A stretch of DNA of 64,000 nt. Source: Leptospira wolffii serovar Khorat str. Khorat-H2 (lineage in GTDB: Bacteria; Spirochaetota; Leptospiria; Leptospirales; Leptospiraceae). The position numbers were made by a program, and so were the translations under genes. The stretch is taken from positions 558,001-622,000 of the forward strand of contig NZ_AKWX02000020.1 in assembly GCF_000306115.2 (NCBI RefSeq). The letters are read 5' to 3'. This document shows, in pieces, positions 1 through 10,567 of the stretch. Below the pieces are notes generated by a model. That model was not told the origin of the DNA. It saw only the letters and a program-made list of their open reading frames with translations, and searched no databases. Within the stretch, counting starts at the first letter, position 1. Each line of letters begins with the position of its first letter.

Positions 1-495
1 ACATTTGCGGGAAACGAACAACCGACTGCGACTCCCAAGGAAATGAGATACTATAATAATTTCATCGCAGAATGGAAGCCTCTCGAGCATCTCACTTTGG
101 CTTCTTCTTTCGATGTGGGATACCAAGAAAGGGCGAGTAGAGAGGACCTGGTTTATACGGATAACGGTCCTTTATACGTTCGTAGAGATAGTAACGCTTT
201 TAGGCAGATTTATGTGGGAAATATCTGGTTTGCGTACCGGTTCCTTCCGGAATGGAGGATCGGAACCCGTTTGGAAAGGTATTTGGATCGGGAGCAAATG
301 ATTATCGTCACGAATAGCAAGGACGGTTTCCAAACAAGCGGAGCTACCGCTACTCTCGATTATATTCCGGATCCCGCGGTTTTAGTCAGATTCACCTACC
401 AATACAGACGTTCTATGGACTCCATCTATCCGCATGAAACTCATACTTCCAAATTGGATAGAATGTTCATCTTCTCCTTATCCATTAAGATTTGA
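1..495 (+). CDS. Outer-membrane beta-barrel protein (porin-like), C-terminal part
   Basis: The frame is open from the first base of the window to a TAA at 493-495, so this is the last ~164 residues of a longer gene. The protein alternates polar and hydrophobic residues in the way of transmembrane beta strands, is rich in Tyr, Arg and Phe, has repeated short strands separated by charged turns (WKPLEHLTLASSF, WFAYRFLPEWRIGTRLERY, ILVRFTYQYRR-like), and ends in an amphipathic strand, IFSLSIKI, typical of outer-membrane barrels. It resembles the leptospiral BBP2/OmpL-like putative porin group, but the N-terminus is missing so no subfamily is certain. Its last 18 bases overlap the convergent gene at 478-831. 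Confidence 0.75.
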   Translation, partial: TFAGNEQPTATPKEMRYYNNFIAEWKPLEHLTLASSFDVGYQERASREDLVYTDNGPLYVRRDSNAFRQIYVGNIWFAYRFLPEWRIGTRLERYLDREQMIIVTNSKDGFQTSGATATLDYIPDPAVLVRFTYQYRRSMDSIYPHETHTSKLDRMFIFSLSIKI

Positions 496-831
496 TAAAT
501 TCCTCCAAATTTTCCTACCCGAAGTTCCCGGCGGAACAAGAAGTATCTTTCTTCCTAAGGGGGATTGCAAACTGGAAGCGATCGCGATCCTGTCTCTCTC
601 ACATACGTCCAGACAAGAAACTTCCACTACACGGACGGATTCGATTCCTTCCGATCTAAGAGCAGCTTTAATTTCTCCCTTTAATCTTGTCTTGCCGAAG
701 GAAACTTCTCCTCGGATTTTAGAGGCGCATTTCGTGCAGATCAAGATCGCCTCTTCCCAATTCGCTTCCGTGTTTTCTAATGCTTCGCCTTCGGTCTCGT
801 TCTTCGGATCGAATAAGGTTCTAAATTTCAT
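478..831 (-). CDS. Thioredoxin-like [2Fe-2S] ferredoxin-domain protein
   Basis: A 117-residue protein with four cysteines placed as two pairs: C32-x2-C35 and C73-x3-C77 (ICTKC and SCLDVC). A C-terminal CxxxC after a short alpha/beta fold is the layout of small thioredoxin-fold [2Fe-2S] ferredoxins and DUF1636-type metal-binding proteins, so a cluster-binding electron-transfer or metal-binding role is inferred. The start is supported by a GGGAAG ribosome site about 8 bases upstream. It is convergent with the porin gene and overlaps its end by 18 bases. The opposite strand carries a 139-codon open frame that I regard as its shadow. Confidence 0.6.
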   Translation of the reverse strand: MKFRTLFDPKNETEGEALENTEANWEEAILICTKCASKIRGEVSFGKTRLKGEIKAALRSEGIESVRVVEVSCLDVCERDRIAIASSLQSPLGRKILLVPPGTSGRKIWRNLSNLNG

Positions 832-978
832 TCTTTCTTCCCTTACAATTTAGTTGTTTCTCCTGCCGGATTCTTGGAATTAATTCGGGATCTATGAGAA
901 TTTTATATCCAGTCTCGACCGAGGTTTAGGCTCAAAAAAAGAAATGTACGAAATTGAAAAAAGATTGAACAAAATTAA

Positions 979-990
979 ATTGTATACAAT
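979..990. promoter_or_regulatory. OhrR/MarR-type operator palindrome
   Basis: A perfect 12-base palindrome, ATTGTATACAAT, lies 30 bases upstream of the glutathione peroxidase start inside an AT-rich promoter region. OhrR-family operators are AT-rich inverted repeats built on TACAATT/AATTGTA halves, and the second gene of this unit encodes an OhrR-like protein. It is therefore the likely autoregulatory site. Confidence 0.65.
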
Positions 991-1019
991 CTAAATGGGA
1001 AACACCACGAGGTAGGGAA

Positions 1020-1505
1020 ATGGCCCAGAATTTATACGAACTTACGGCTACTTTAAATAATGGAAAAGAAAAGAAGCTGGAAGATTACAAAGGAAAAGTA
1101 CTCTTGATCGTGAATACCGCTAGTCAATGCGGATTTACCCCCCAGTACAAGGGACTACAGGAAATGTACGACAAGTACAAAGGAAACGGTCTGGAGATCC
1201 TGGGATTTCCATGCGACCAATTCGGTCACCAGGAGCCTGGGACGGATGCAGAGATCCAAAGTTTCTGCGAAGTCAATTTCGGAGTAAACTTTCCTCTCTT
1301 CAAAAAGATCGAAGTAAACGGAGAAGGAACTCATCCGATATACACCTTCCTGAAACAAAAGGCCCCGGGACTTTTGGGACAATCCATAAAATGGAATTTC
1401 ACTAAGTTCCTAGTGGATAAGCAAGGAAACGTCATCAAGAGATTCGCTCCGATGACTCCTCCCGAGAAAATAGACAGCCAGATCAAGGAACTTCTTTCCA
1501 AGTGA
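1020..1505 (+). CDS. Glutathione peroxidase family thiol peroxidase
   Basis: Reduces hydrogen peroxide and organic hydroperoxides; bacterial cysteine-type members mostly use thioredoxin rather than glutathione. The 161-residue length is normal. Visible family motifs are the peroxidatic C37 in NTASQCGFTPQ, the second conserved Cys (C65) in GFPCDQF, Q71, and the Trp of the tetrad in KWNFTKFLVD near residue 125. There is no signal peptide, so it acts in the cytoplasm. The next gene starts inside its stop codon (GTGA), giving a two-gene unit with an OhrR-type regulator, and a palindromic operator sits just upstream. Peroxide-inducible expression is the natural reading. Confidence 0.93.
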   Translation: MAQNLYELTATLNNGKEKKLEDYKGKVLLIVNTASQCGFTPQYKGLQEMYDKYKGNGLEILGFPCDQFGHQEPGTDAEIQSFCEVNFGVNFPLFKKIEVNGEGTHPIYTFLKQKAPGLLGQSIKWNFTKFLVDKQGNVIKRFAPMTPPEKIDSQIKELLSK

Positions 1506-1951
1506 ATTACGAATCCTTAAAGCTGGAGAATCAGATCTGCTTTCCGCTTTATGCTTCTTCCAGGGCGGTGACGGCGTTATACCGCCCGCTTCTGGAGGAG
1601 TTGGATATCACATATCCTCAGTATCTAGTATTATTAGTTCTTTGGGAGAAGGATGGCATCACTCTTAAGGAAATAGGCGACCGGCTATTTTTGGATTCCG
1701 GTACCCTGACCCCTCTTTTGAAAAAGATGGAAACTCTAGGTCTCTTGACTCGAGAAAGATCCGAAAACGACGAACGTTCTCTTGTGGTTCGTCTCAGCCA
1801 GAAGGCTCGCAATCTCAAGAAAAAAGCGGTATGTATACCGGAACGCCTGATGGAAGCCTCGGGTCTAAGCCAGGAGAGAGTGACTCGATTAAAAAAGGAT
1901 ATAGACGAACTGCTACATCTGGTGGAGGAAAAAGTCCGAAATTCGGCGTGA
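1502..1951 (+). CDS. ohrR: MarR-family, OhrR-like redox-sensing repressor
   Basis: A 149-residue winged-helix regulator. The N-terminal stretch NQICFPLYASSR carries the single reactive cysteine (C13) in the context diagnostic of OhrR: Cys followed by FxLYxxSR. The winged helix runs at about residues 45-100 (ITLKEIGDRLFLDSGTLTPLLKKMETLGLL, then RERSENDERSLVVRLS as the wing). OhrR is released from DNA when this Cys is oxidised by organic hydroperoxides. It begins with GTG and overlaps the peroxidase stop by 4 bases, so the two are translationally coupled. It probably represses its own operon through the palindrome at 979-990. The symbol rests on the Cys motif, not on a database match. Confidence 0.85.
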   Translation: MNYESLKLENQICFPLYASSRAVTALYRPLLEELDITYPQYLVLLVLWEKDGITLKEIGDRLFLDSGTLTPLLKKMETLGLLTRERSENDERSLVVRLSQKARNLKKKAVCIPERLMEASGLSQERVTRLKKDIDELLHLVEEKVRNSA

Positions 1952-2017
1952 CAAATCCTTTTTCCCGGAAAGTATTGAGCCCTCTTTTAATTCGCGCGCA
2001 GCGCCTAGGAGTTTAGA

Positions 2018-2380
2018 ATGAAACAATTACTTTCCGCGTTCTTATTCATCGCGGTTCTTTTCGTGGGAGCTTGCTCTTCCGAGCAAAAAAAATCGGAGCC
2101 GGCTTATCAGCCCAATTCCGATCTTCGCACTTTTGAAGCAAAAATGATCAAAGAAGGCGATAAGAGAATTAAAGCCGAAGCCGTACTCGGAACTCCGACC
2201 GTAGAGGAAAATACCCAAGACGGTTCCCTTCTGGAATGGTATCTAGAGTCCACTACCTACCAAAAGAATTCCTATAAGACTCTCGCCGAAAAACCCTCCA
2301 GAGTGGACGACAGCACTAAATTTATTCGCGTGATCGTGGACAAAAAGGGAGTCATCAAAAAATACGAATACAAACTGTGA
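2018..2380 (+). CDS. Small lipoprotein, unknown function
   Basis: A 120-residue protein with a classical signal peptide and lipobox (LFVGAC, cysteine at residue 19), so it is lipid-anchored in the envelope. The mature part is short and charged. The stretch KAEAVLGTPTVEE followed by a predicted hydrophobic strand (LLEWYLEST) and a C-terminal FIRVIVDKKGVIKKYEYKL resembles the SmpA/BamE-like fold, in which such strands pack on two helices, but the similarity is only suggestive. It stands alone, 66 bases after the OhrR gene, and is followed by a clear rho-independent terminator. Confidence 0.7.
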   Translation: MKQLLSAFLFIAVLFVGACSSEQKKSEPAYQPNSDLRTFEAKMIKEGDKRIKAEAVLGTPTVEENTQDGSLLEWYLESTTYQKNSYKTLAEKPSRVDDSTKFIRVIVDKKGVIKKYEYKL

Positions 2381-2407
2381 TTCGAACGGTTTTTGTCCGT
2401 AAGAGAG

Positions 2408-2430
2408 GGGTCGCTTTTGCGGCCCTTTTT
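2408..2430 (+). terminator. Rho-independent terminator
   Basis: GGGTCGC and GCGGCCC form a 7-bp stem (one G-U pair) around a TTTT loop, followed directly by five T. It lies 28 bases after the lipoprotein stop and before the convergent gene ending at 2440. Confidence 0.85.
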
Positions 2431-2439
2431 ATTTTAAAC

Positions 2440-3198
2440 TTATTGGATATCGTCGTCCAGAATATCCAGACCTACGAACCCGAGTAGGAAATCCAAGAAT
2501 TCTCCCGCATTAAAACCCAGTCTTATTCCGTATCGGACTGCAATATAGAATTCCACTTCGAAAAGAAAAGCGGAAGGGTAGTCGTCCTTATTCTTTGGAT
2601 TCTGAGATAGAAAAGTCTGTATTTCTTCGTTCTTTTTCTCGGGGTCCAAGCCTTCCAAAAACTTCCGATAGAAAGCCTCCTTTTTGGCCTTTCTTCTCTC
2701 CGCTACCGGATTATGATAAAAACGTAAATATCTAATATTGTAGCTTTTAGCGTTTTGTCTCTCGCTGGAAAGCTCGGGAGTGCTTGCGTCGGATTCCGGT
2801 TCGGTCCCAGTATCAGGAAATAGAAAGTCGGAAGAATTTGCTTCGGCGGAGGCAGGTTCCTTCTCACCGGTCGCTTGCGGTTTAACTTCGGCATTCGGAA
2901 GCGCATGGTATTTTTCCGAACCCAGTATTCCGAAGATCAATTGTTGGGATCGATAGTTTCCGAAACTGCCTCCGCGTAATCCGTATCCGGTCCCGAGGTC
3001 CCTTTTGCCGGGAGCAGTTTCTCCCCCTTGGAATACGAATCCGGTAGCAAGAGGTCCGATCCTCATTCCTAGCCCGTATCCTGGACTCTCCACTCCTGCA
3101 GTAAATACGTCGGAGAGATCGTTTCTTCTATGCGCCCAATAGGTGGAGCAGTCCAGAAGCAAAAGATGGATCGATAGGATAAGAATGGAACAGAACAT
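2440..3198 (-). CDS. Leptospiral lipoprotein of unknown function
   Basis: The open frame extends to 3297, but the Met at 3198 gives a good signal peptide (MFCSILILSIHLLLLDC) with the lipobox cysteine at residue 17, so I place the start there, giving 252 residues. The mature N-terminus carries a conserved-looking Gly-rich segment (STYWAHRRNDLSDVFTAGVESPGYGLGMRIGPLATGFVFQGG spans about residues 18-60) that I recognise as a recurring leptospiral lipoprotein motif of unknown role. A low-complexity Glu/Ala/Ser/Pro linker follows, then a charged helical part with a hydrophobic C-terminal end (LDFLLGFVGLDILDDD). No enzymatic motif is visible. The upstream 290 bases to the next gene hold its promoter. 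Confidence 0.6.
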   Translation of the reverse strand: MFCSILILSIHLLLLDCSTYWAHRRNDLSDVFTAGVESPGYGLGMRIGPLATGFVFQGGETAPGKRDLGTGYGLRGGSFGNYRSQQLIFGILGSEKYHALPNAEVKPQATGEKEPASAEANSSDFLFPDTGTEPESDASTPELSSERQNAKSYNIRYLRFYHNPVAERRKAKKEAFYRKFLEGLDPEKKNEEIQTFLSQNPKNKDDYPSAFLFEVEFYIAVRYGIRLGFNAGEFLDFLLGFVGLDILDDDIQ

Positions 3199-3432
3199 TC
3201 TTTTGTACGAAGTGAAAGAATTAAAAATGAACAAAGCGTTCACGATTTTCGGTTTTGAAAAAGAAATCGAGGGATGAATGGATGAGAAGGTTTTCACGAA
3301 TAAAAGCGATCCGATGCATGATTCTTTACAGTTATGTAAAAAATACTCCTACAACCGATTCTCCAACAAATCTGCGTATATATTCGAGAAACGCAATCGC
3401 AAAAGTTTTAGAATTTTATTGGTTTCCCTCAT

Positions 3433-3448
3433 TTTCTCAAATGAGAAA
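3433..3448. promoter_or_regulatory. Inverted repeat upstream of the gpsA-plsB fusion gene
   Basis: TTTCTCA and TGAGAAA form a perfect 7-bp inverted repeat around AA, ending 38 bases before the start of the fusion gene. No T-run follows, so an operator is more likely than a terminator. The binding protein is unknown. Confidence 0.4.
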
Positions 3449-3486
3449 CTATCCAGATCATAAATAGAAGAAACGGAAACGACGAG

Positions 3487-5907
<2,421 letters not shown>

Positions 5908-5930
5908 AGTTCGGCCGACATTCTATTATT

Positions 5931-7094
5931 CTAATCTATCTTTATCTTGGATGCGATCAATACGGCTCTTTTCCGGAGCATGGATATGGACTCGTCCTTA
6001 TTGGTATAAGTCAGAGCGACCCCCATTCTCCTGTATTTTTTGGTGACCGGTTTTCCGAAGATGCGAAGATCCGATTCTGGCATTTCCGCAGCCTTATCCA
6101 ATCCTTGGATATTCGGAATATTTCCTTCCGTTTCCGCGAGAATGACAGCGCTCGCACCTTTACGAACCAAAAGAATTTCCGGAATCGGAAGTCCCAAGAC
6201 CGCACGCAGATGCAGTTCGAATTCGTTGAAAGTTTGGGTGCCGGCTAGAGTGACCATTCCGGTATCATGGGGGCGAGGAGATAATTCGGAAAAATACACC
6301 TCGTCCTTGGTTAGAAAAAATTCTACACCCCAGATTCCCGAGCCGCCTAATTCTCTAGTTACCTTATCCGCCATGGACTCTGCCGCTTTTAATTGTCCGT
6401 TGGAGATTTCCGCAGGTTGCCAACTTTCCTGGTAATCGCCTCTTTCCTGTCTATGGCCGATGGGAGGGCAGAATAGAGTGCGTCCGGTCTTTTGGGTTAC
6501 GGTTAAGAGCGTGATTTCGGATTCGAAAGGAATGAATTCTTCGATGATGATCTCGGAGGCACCCGTTCTTCCCTTGGTTTGGGAGGCGATCCAAGCAGGC
6601 TCTATTTCTTCCTCTTTTCGGATTACGGATTGTCCTTTTCCGGAAGAAGACATGAGAGGTTTGATCACGCAGGGAATCCCTATCTCTAGGATCGCTCCTT
6701 TAAGTTCTTCCAAGCTCGTAGCGTATTTATATTTCGCGGTTTTTAAACCTAAAGTCTTTGCGGCAAGATCCCGGATAGATTTACGATTCATCGTAAAATT
6801 TGCGGCCTTGGCGCTGGGAACTACATGGTATCCTTGCTTTTCGTATTCGTAGAATCTTTCTGTTCGGATGGCTTCGATTTCCGGAACGATCAGATCCGGC
6901 TGATGCTTAGCTACGACTTTGTCCAAAAGATCCCCGTCCAGCATATCGATGACTTCGTTTTCATGCGCCACTTGCATGGCGGGGGCGCCGTCATAACTGT
7001 CTACAGCGATCACATATTGGCCCAGCCTTTGGGCTGCGATTACGAATTCTTTGCCCAGTTCTCCCGAGCCTAAAAGAAGGATTTTCTTTCTCAT
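5931..7094 (-). CDS. purT: Formate-dependent phosphoribosylglycinamide formyltransferase (PurT)
   Basis: Catalyses ATP- and formate-dependent formylation of GAR to FGAR in purine synthesis. The frame is open to 7163, but the usual N-terminus begins at the Met at 7094 ([16 protein letters not shown]), giving 387 residues, the family's normal size. Visible are the GSGELGKE loop, the ATP-grasp core [23 protein letters not shown], the metal/ATP-binding [28 protein letters not shown] segment (about 255-285), and the C-terminal biotin-carboxylase-like domain. It lies downstream of the GH18-like gene on the same strand and converges on the gpsA-plsB fusion. Confidence 0.95.
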   Translation of the reverse strand: MRKKILLLGSGELGKEFVIAAQRLGQYVIAVDSYDGAPAMQVAHENEVIDMLDGDLLDKVVAKHQPDLIVPEIEAIRTERFYEYEKQGYHVVPSAKAANFTMNRKSIRDLAAKTLGLKTAKYKYATSLEELKGAILEIGIPCVIKPLMSSSGKGQSVIRKEEEIEPAWIASQTKGRTGASEIIIEEFIPFESEITLLTVTQKTGRTLFCPPIGHRQERGDYQESWQPAEISNGQLKAAESMADKVTRELGGSGIWGVEFFLTKDEVYFSELSPRPHDTGMVTLAGTQTFNEFELHLRAVLGLPIPEILLVRKGASAVILAETEGNIPNIQGLDKAAEMPESDLRIFGKPVTKKYRRMGVALTYTNKDESISMLRKRAVLIASKIKID

Positions 7095-7197
7095 ATTCTT
7101 ATGGGTGAATTTCCGACGGGGAATCGTTATGGGAAGGAAAAAAAAGCCACGAAGGAATCCCATTATTGTTAAGAATTTCGGACGACTTTCGATGAGA

Positions 7198-8133
7198 TTA
7201 GAATCCCAGCCTCCAGTAAGCGAGCCCCCTAAGTTTTAGGTTTTTGGCATATTCTTTCCAGCGCGTATTGTCTAGGATCAGGCTACCTTCTCCTCTACCG
7301 GTACGGATCATCCGTATACCGTCGGATTCTTTACCGTACTGTACGGCAAAGTCCTTATCTTTTCCGATTGTGAGAAGTCTGGGAGGTCGGCGTCCATTTT
7401 CCCAATAATACCCGTAAAGAGGAAGGCCCAACCAAACCTGGTTCGGTTTGTAAAATTGTAATAGAAGATCGATGTTCTTTTCCGCCCAGGAAAATTTAGT
7501 AACCGGTCCCGCAACGGTTTTGGGAGAATGTAGATCGTAAGCCATGAGGACCACCTCGTCCGCGAGGTTTTGTCTGAACACGGAAGAATGGAAGGCGGCT
7601 AGAGATTTGGAGAATTCTTCCTGAGGAAATAAGGCTAAGGATAATACTTTGCCGGATTCTCGAAAAACGGGTCGGATTTCGATGAGTAATTCTTTGTAAT
7701 CCCCTCGGTAAGAAGGATTCAGGCCCTCGAAGTCCAAGTGTACCCCCGCATAATCGTTGTTTTCCGATAAGAATATTTCTAAATTCTTGCGAAGTTTTGC
7801 CCTTAGGGCCTCCGATCCCAATACCGTTTCTCCGACGGCTATATTCTGAAAGGTAATCAAAGGGATCCAGCGTATCTGTTTATTGCGGCCTAGGATTAAA
7901 ACCGACCTAGGCGGAGGAGTATGTTGGATTTCGGCGGATTTAGAGATGAAAGCTCCTGTAAAACATAAAGTTACACCCGATTGTAGTTCCTTCTCCCAAT
8001 AAGACTCCGGCTTTTCTTTTAGATCCTGATGGACCGCATACTTCCATATCTCCGTTTCCTGGGCCGATAAGGGACATAGAGAAAGCGATACCAAGAACGT
8101 TATTTGTCGTAAAAATCGAGAAATGCCTCTCAT
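7198..8133 (-). CDS. Exported GH18-like glycoside hydrolase family protein
   Basis: The start at 8133 is chosen because AGGA lies 8 bases upstream and because it gives a signal peptide ([17 protein letters not shown]); the frame itself reaches 8181 through a TTG. The 311-residue protein has the barrel motifs of family 18 chitinase-like and spore peptidoglycan-hydrolase-like proteins: [11 protein letters not shown] (the DxxE catalytic box, here as LDFE), [23 protein letters not shown], and a final [11 protein letters not shown]. The catalytic acid Glu is present. It probably acts on a periplasmic or surface glycan; peptidoglycan is the likeliest guess. Confidence 0.78.
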   Translation of the reverse strand: MRGISRFLRQITFLVSLSLCPLSAQETEIWKYAVHQDLKEKPESYWEKELQSGVTLCFTGAFISKSAEIQHTPPPRSVLILGRNKQIRWIPLITFQNIAVGETVLGSEALRAKLRKNLEIFLSENNDYAGVHLDFEGLNPSYRGDYKELLIEIRPVFRESGKVLSLALFPQEEFSKSLAAFHSSVFRQNLADEVVLMAYDLHSPKTVAGPVTKFSWAEKNIDLLLQFYKPNQVWLGLPLYGYYWENGRRPPRLLTIGKDKDFAVQYGKESDGIRMIRTGRGEGSLILDNTRWKEYAKNLKLRGLAYWRLGF

Positions 8134-8245
8134 TTCTTCGTCCTGTAATAATAAGGGAACCGATCTTTGATTTTTCTTCAATCCGGGAGATCCGAACTCC
8201 GATTTTTAAAGAGTAACCCGGGTCGAAGAATTGGAAAGGATGCGA

Positions 8246-9145
8246 ATGATGGCAACCACAAATACAGGCATAGGAGAGTTGATCCGAGATGGATTGGATC
8301 GGCTAGGCATACTTTCTCCTTCTAAGAAAGCCGAGATACGGTACCATTCTTCTAGTCTATTCGAACTCTATCAGGTTAAAGCGGAAGACGGTTCTCGTTT
8401 TGCCGTTAAGATCATTCCTAAAAAAGAGATGGCCGAGGCCGAAGCCGAAGGCTTGGAACATCTTTGCAGACTGGGAGTTAGGGTCCCGGAATGTTTCGGA
8501 ACTGTCCACTTAGGTAAGACCTCTCTTCTCGCCATGGAATTCGTGGAGACTGGTTCCTCCGCCGGGTTTCGAGATGATCTAATCGCAAGTCTTAAGAATC
8601 TATATCGATCCGAATTCGGTTCCTGGGGCTGGAAAAGGGATAATTTCATCGGCTCTCTGGGGCAGCCTAACGGTTGGTATTCCACTTTCCGGGAGTTCTT
8701 CTGGGAGAAGAGATTGAAGCCGCAGATCGAATTGGCACAAGCTCACAAATTATTAAACGACCGCGATTTGGAGATTATAAAAAGACTATTCGAAAGATTC
8801 TCCGAAGATTGGAATTTGGATAAAATCCAACCCCGTTTGATACACGGAGATTTATGGTCGGGTAACGTATTGCAGGGCAAGAACGGATTCGCATATCTGA
8901 TCGATCCTTCGGTTTCCTATTCTCATCCGGAACAAGACTTGGCTATGCTGCAACTTTTCGGTAGTCCTTTGAATTTGGAAGAGATGCAGAATATTCTCTC
9001 CGTCTCTGGCGTGGAAGATCCCGCTAACTTCAAGGATAGAATCCAATTCTGGGAATTATATCCTATTCTAGTTCATATCAATTTGTTCGGCGCTTCTTAC
9101 TTAACCAGTCTTAGGCATATTCTTCGCTATTACGGTGTGAAATAG
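8246..9145 (+). CDS. Fructosamine kinase family protein
   Basis: About 299 residues of the fructosamine-3-kinase/aminoglycoside-phosphotransferase fold. Visible: FAVKII (ATP-binding lysine), MEFVE hinge, WGWKRDNFIGSLGQPN, which is highly characteristic of the FN3K family, the catalytic loop IHGDLWSGN near residue 200 and the metal-binding LIDPSVSYSHPEQDLAM. Family members phosphorylate ketosamines on glycated proteins or small molecules and so start deglycation. The frame begins at TTG 8231; the GGAAAGG ribosome site at 8233-8239 favours the ATG at 8246 (or 8249). It leads a run of plus-strand genes. Confidence 0.88.
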   Translation: MMATTNTGIGELIRDGLDRLGILSPSKKAEIRYHSSSLFELYQVKAEDGSRFAVKIIPKKEMAEAEAEGLEHLCRLGVRVPECFGTVHLGKTSLLAMEFVETGSSAGFRDDLIASLKNLYRSEFGSWGWKRDNFIGSLGQPNGWYSTFREFFWEKRLKPQIELAQAHKLLNDRDLEIIKRLFERFSEDWNLDKIQPRLIHGDLWSGNVLQGKNGFAYLIDPSVSYSHPEQDLAMLQLFGSPLNLEEMQNILSVSGVEDPANFKDRIQFWELYPILVHINLFGASYLTSLRHILRYYGVK

Positions 9146-9163
9146 TTTTCTTGAAGGAAACTA
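9143..9163. repeat. Imperfect inverted repeat before the TetR gene
   Basis: TAGTTTTC and GGAAACTA pair with one G-U around TTGAA, beginning at the stop codon of the kinase-like gene. No T-run follows. It is either a weak terminator or an operator for the TetR protein encoded 50 bases downstream. Confidence 0.3.
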
Positions 9164-9212
9164 ACCTGCATGTTCTTTAGTAAGAATCGAATCATTCCCG
9201 GAGAATATCCGT

Positions 9213-9902
9213 TTGTCCAAAGCCGCGAAAAAAAGAAGCTCCTCCGCTTCTCAACCTAACGAAAAAAGTTCCGAACTGAATCTAAGAAAATCGCCTTCCC
9301 AGAAGCGCGCGATCGAAAGGGTTCAGTACATCTTGGACGTAGTCGCGGATTTATTGGACGAAGTGGGAACGGAAGGGATCAATACCAATCTGATCGCTCA
9401 AAGGGCCGAGGTTCCGATCGGGTCACTTTACCAGTATTTTCCCAATAAGCACGCGATTCTGAAGGCGGTAGGACAAAGGCATTTGGAAAGAGTCAATGCC
9501 ATGATTCTGGAATTCATCAAGGACAAGCCCGATATCTCTCATTGGGAAGAATTGACCGACATGATCATAGACGCGTTCGCTCAACTTTACAAATCCGAGC
9601 CCGGATTTATTCCTTTGTGGTCGAACAAGAATCTGGACCCCGAATTGGTTAAGATAGATCGCGCGAATAATAGGATGATAGCAGATTTCGTTTCCGATCT
9701 TTTTTTCGGAGTGATTCCCTGGATGAAGGAAAAGGAAGAAATGACGGTGATGTCCAGAATCATCGTCGAGGTTACGGATTCCGTCTTAAGTCGCTGGCTT
9801 CGAGAGAGTGAGGATCAGATTTTAGCGGACGGGATATTGCAGGAATTAAAGGTTATCCTCAAGGCTTATATGAAACATTATATCGTTCAGGGAAAGAGAT
9901 GA
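9213..9902 (+). CDS. TetR-family transcriptional regulator
   Basis: A 229-residue regulator starting at TTG with GGAG about 10 bases upstream. After a basic, Ser-rich tail of some 30 residues comes the TetR helix-turn-helix (IERVQYILDVVADLLDEVGTEGINTNLIAQRAEVPIGSLYQYFPNKHAIL, about 33-83). The C-terminal helical half is the ligand and dimer domain and shows no recognisable effector class. Its stop overlaps the rhomboid start by 4 bases, so it probably controls its own operon with the following membrane protease and dehydrogenase genes. Confidence 0.88.
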   Translation: MSKAAKKRSSSASQPNEKSSELNLRKSPSQKRAIERVQYILDVVADLLDEVGTEGINTNLIAQRAEVPIGSLYQYFPNKHAILKAVGQRHLERVNAMILEFIKDKPDISHWEELTDMIIDAFAQLYKSEPGFIPLWSNKNLDPELVKIDRANNRMIADFVSDLFFGVIPWMKEKEEMTVMSRIIVEVTDSVLSRWLRESEDQILADGILQELKVILKAYMKHYIVQGKR

Positions 9903-10561
9903 GGGCCTTCCTATTCGAATTCCCTCTTACTGCTTTTTTTGTAGGACTGATTACGGTATCCCAGATCGTTTTATCCACGGTAGTACCGCCGGAAGTGTTG
10001 GACTCGTTCTTTATCAGCAGGCCGGGAGAATTCTATCCTTGGAAATGGGTGGGAATGACTCTGCTTCATGCGGACATGACCCATCTTTTTTGGAATATGC
10101 TCTTTCTATTTTTCTTGGGAAGAATCGTGGAATACAAGGTGGGTCCGAGCAAGTGGTTGCTTTTCTTTTTTATGGGCGCCATCGTTTCCGGAGGTTTGGA
10201 TTCCTTCGTTCGGGGAATTCTATTAGGAGAAAGGGAACCTGCCATCGGAGCTTCGGGGGCCGTGTCCGGTCTAGCAGCGGTCGCCGCTCTTCTATCTCCG
10301 TTTTCGATTCGCATTCGAAAGAGGAATCTTCCTTTTCCCGTTTTTGCAGTAGCCTGGTTGATGGTGTATTCGGATATCACGAATCTTTTCGCCAAGGACC
10401 AGGTCGCCCATTGGGCTCATCTGGGCGGTTTTTTATCCGTGGTATTCGCCGCCTATTTTCTGAATAATAAGGTCAGAAGAGAATTGCACATGGGGTTCGT
10501 ACTCAATCTGGTCTTCGTCGTGTTGCTTCTCATTCTAGGATTTTTCGTGGGAGCCCGGTGA
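9899..10561 (+). CDS. Rhomboid-family intramembrane serine protease
   Basis: A 220-residue integral membrane protein with about six hydrophobic segments. Rhomboid signatures are all present: HLFWNMLFLFFLG (H and N of the second segment), GASGAVSG near residue 117 with the nucleophilic Ser, and AHWAHLGG near 170-173 with the catalytic His. Rhomboids cut single-span membrane proteins inside the bilayer. It overlaps the TetR gene upstream by 4 bases and is 6 bases from the dehydrogenase downstream. Confidence 0.93.
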   Translation: MRAFLFEFPLTAFFVGLITVSQIVLSTVVPPEVLDSFFISRPGEFYPWKWVGMTLLHADMTHLFWNMLFLFFLGRIVEYKVGPSKWLLFFFMGAIVSGGLDSFVRGILLGEREPAIGASGAVSGLAAVAALLSPFSIRIRKRNLPFPVFAVAWLMVYSDITNLFAKDQVAHWAHLGGFLSVVFAAYFLNNKVRRELHMGFVLNLVFVVLLLILGFFVGAR

Positions 10562-10567
10562 CGGCAA

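Noticed and set aside
434..853. 139-codon plus-strand open frame
   Set aside because: It lies opposite the ferredoxin-like gene, starts inside the porin gene and has low-complexity Ser/Leu content; the minus-strand protein has paired cysteines and a ribosome site.
6040..7073. Three plus-strand open frames opposite purT
   Set aside because: They are shadows of the purT codons and match no known protein.
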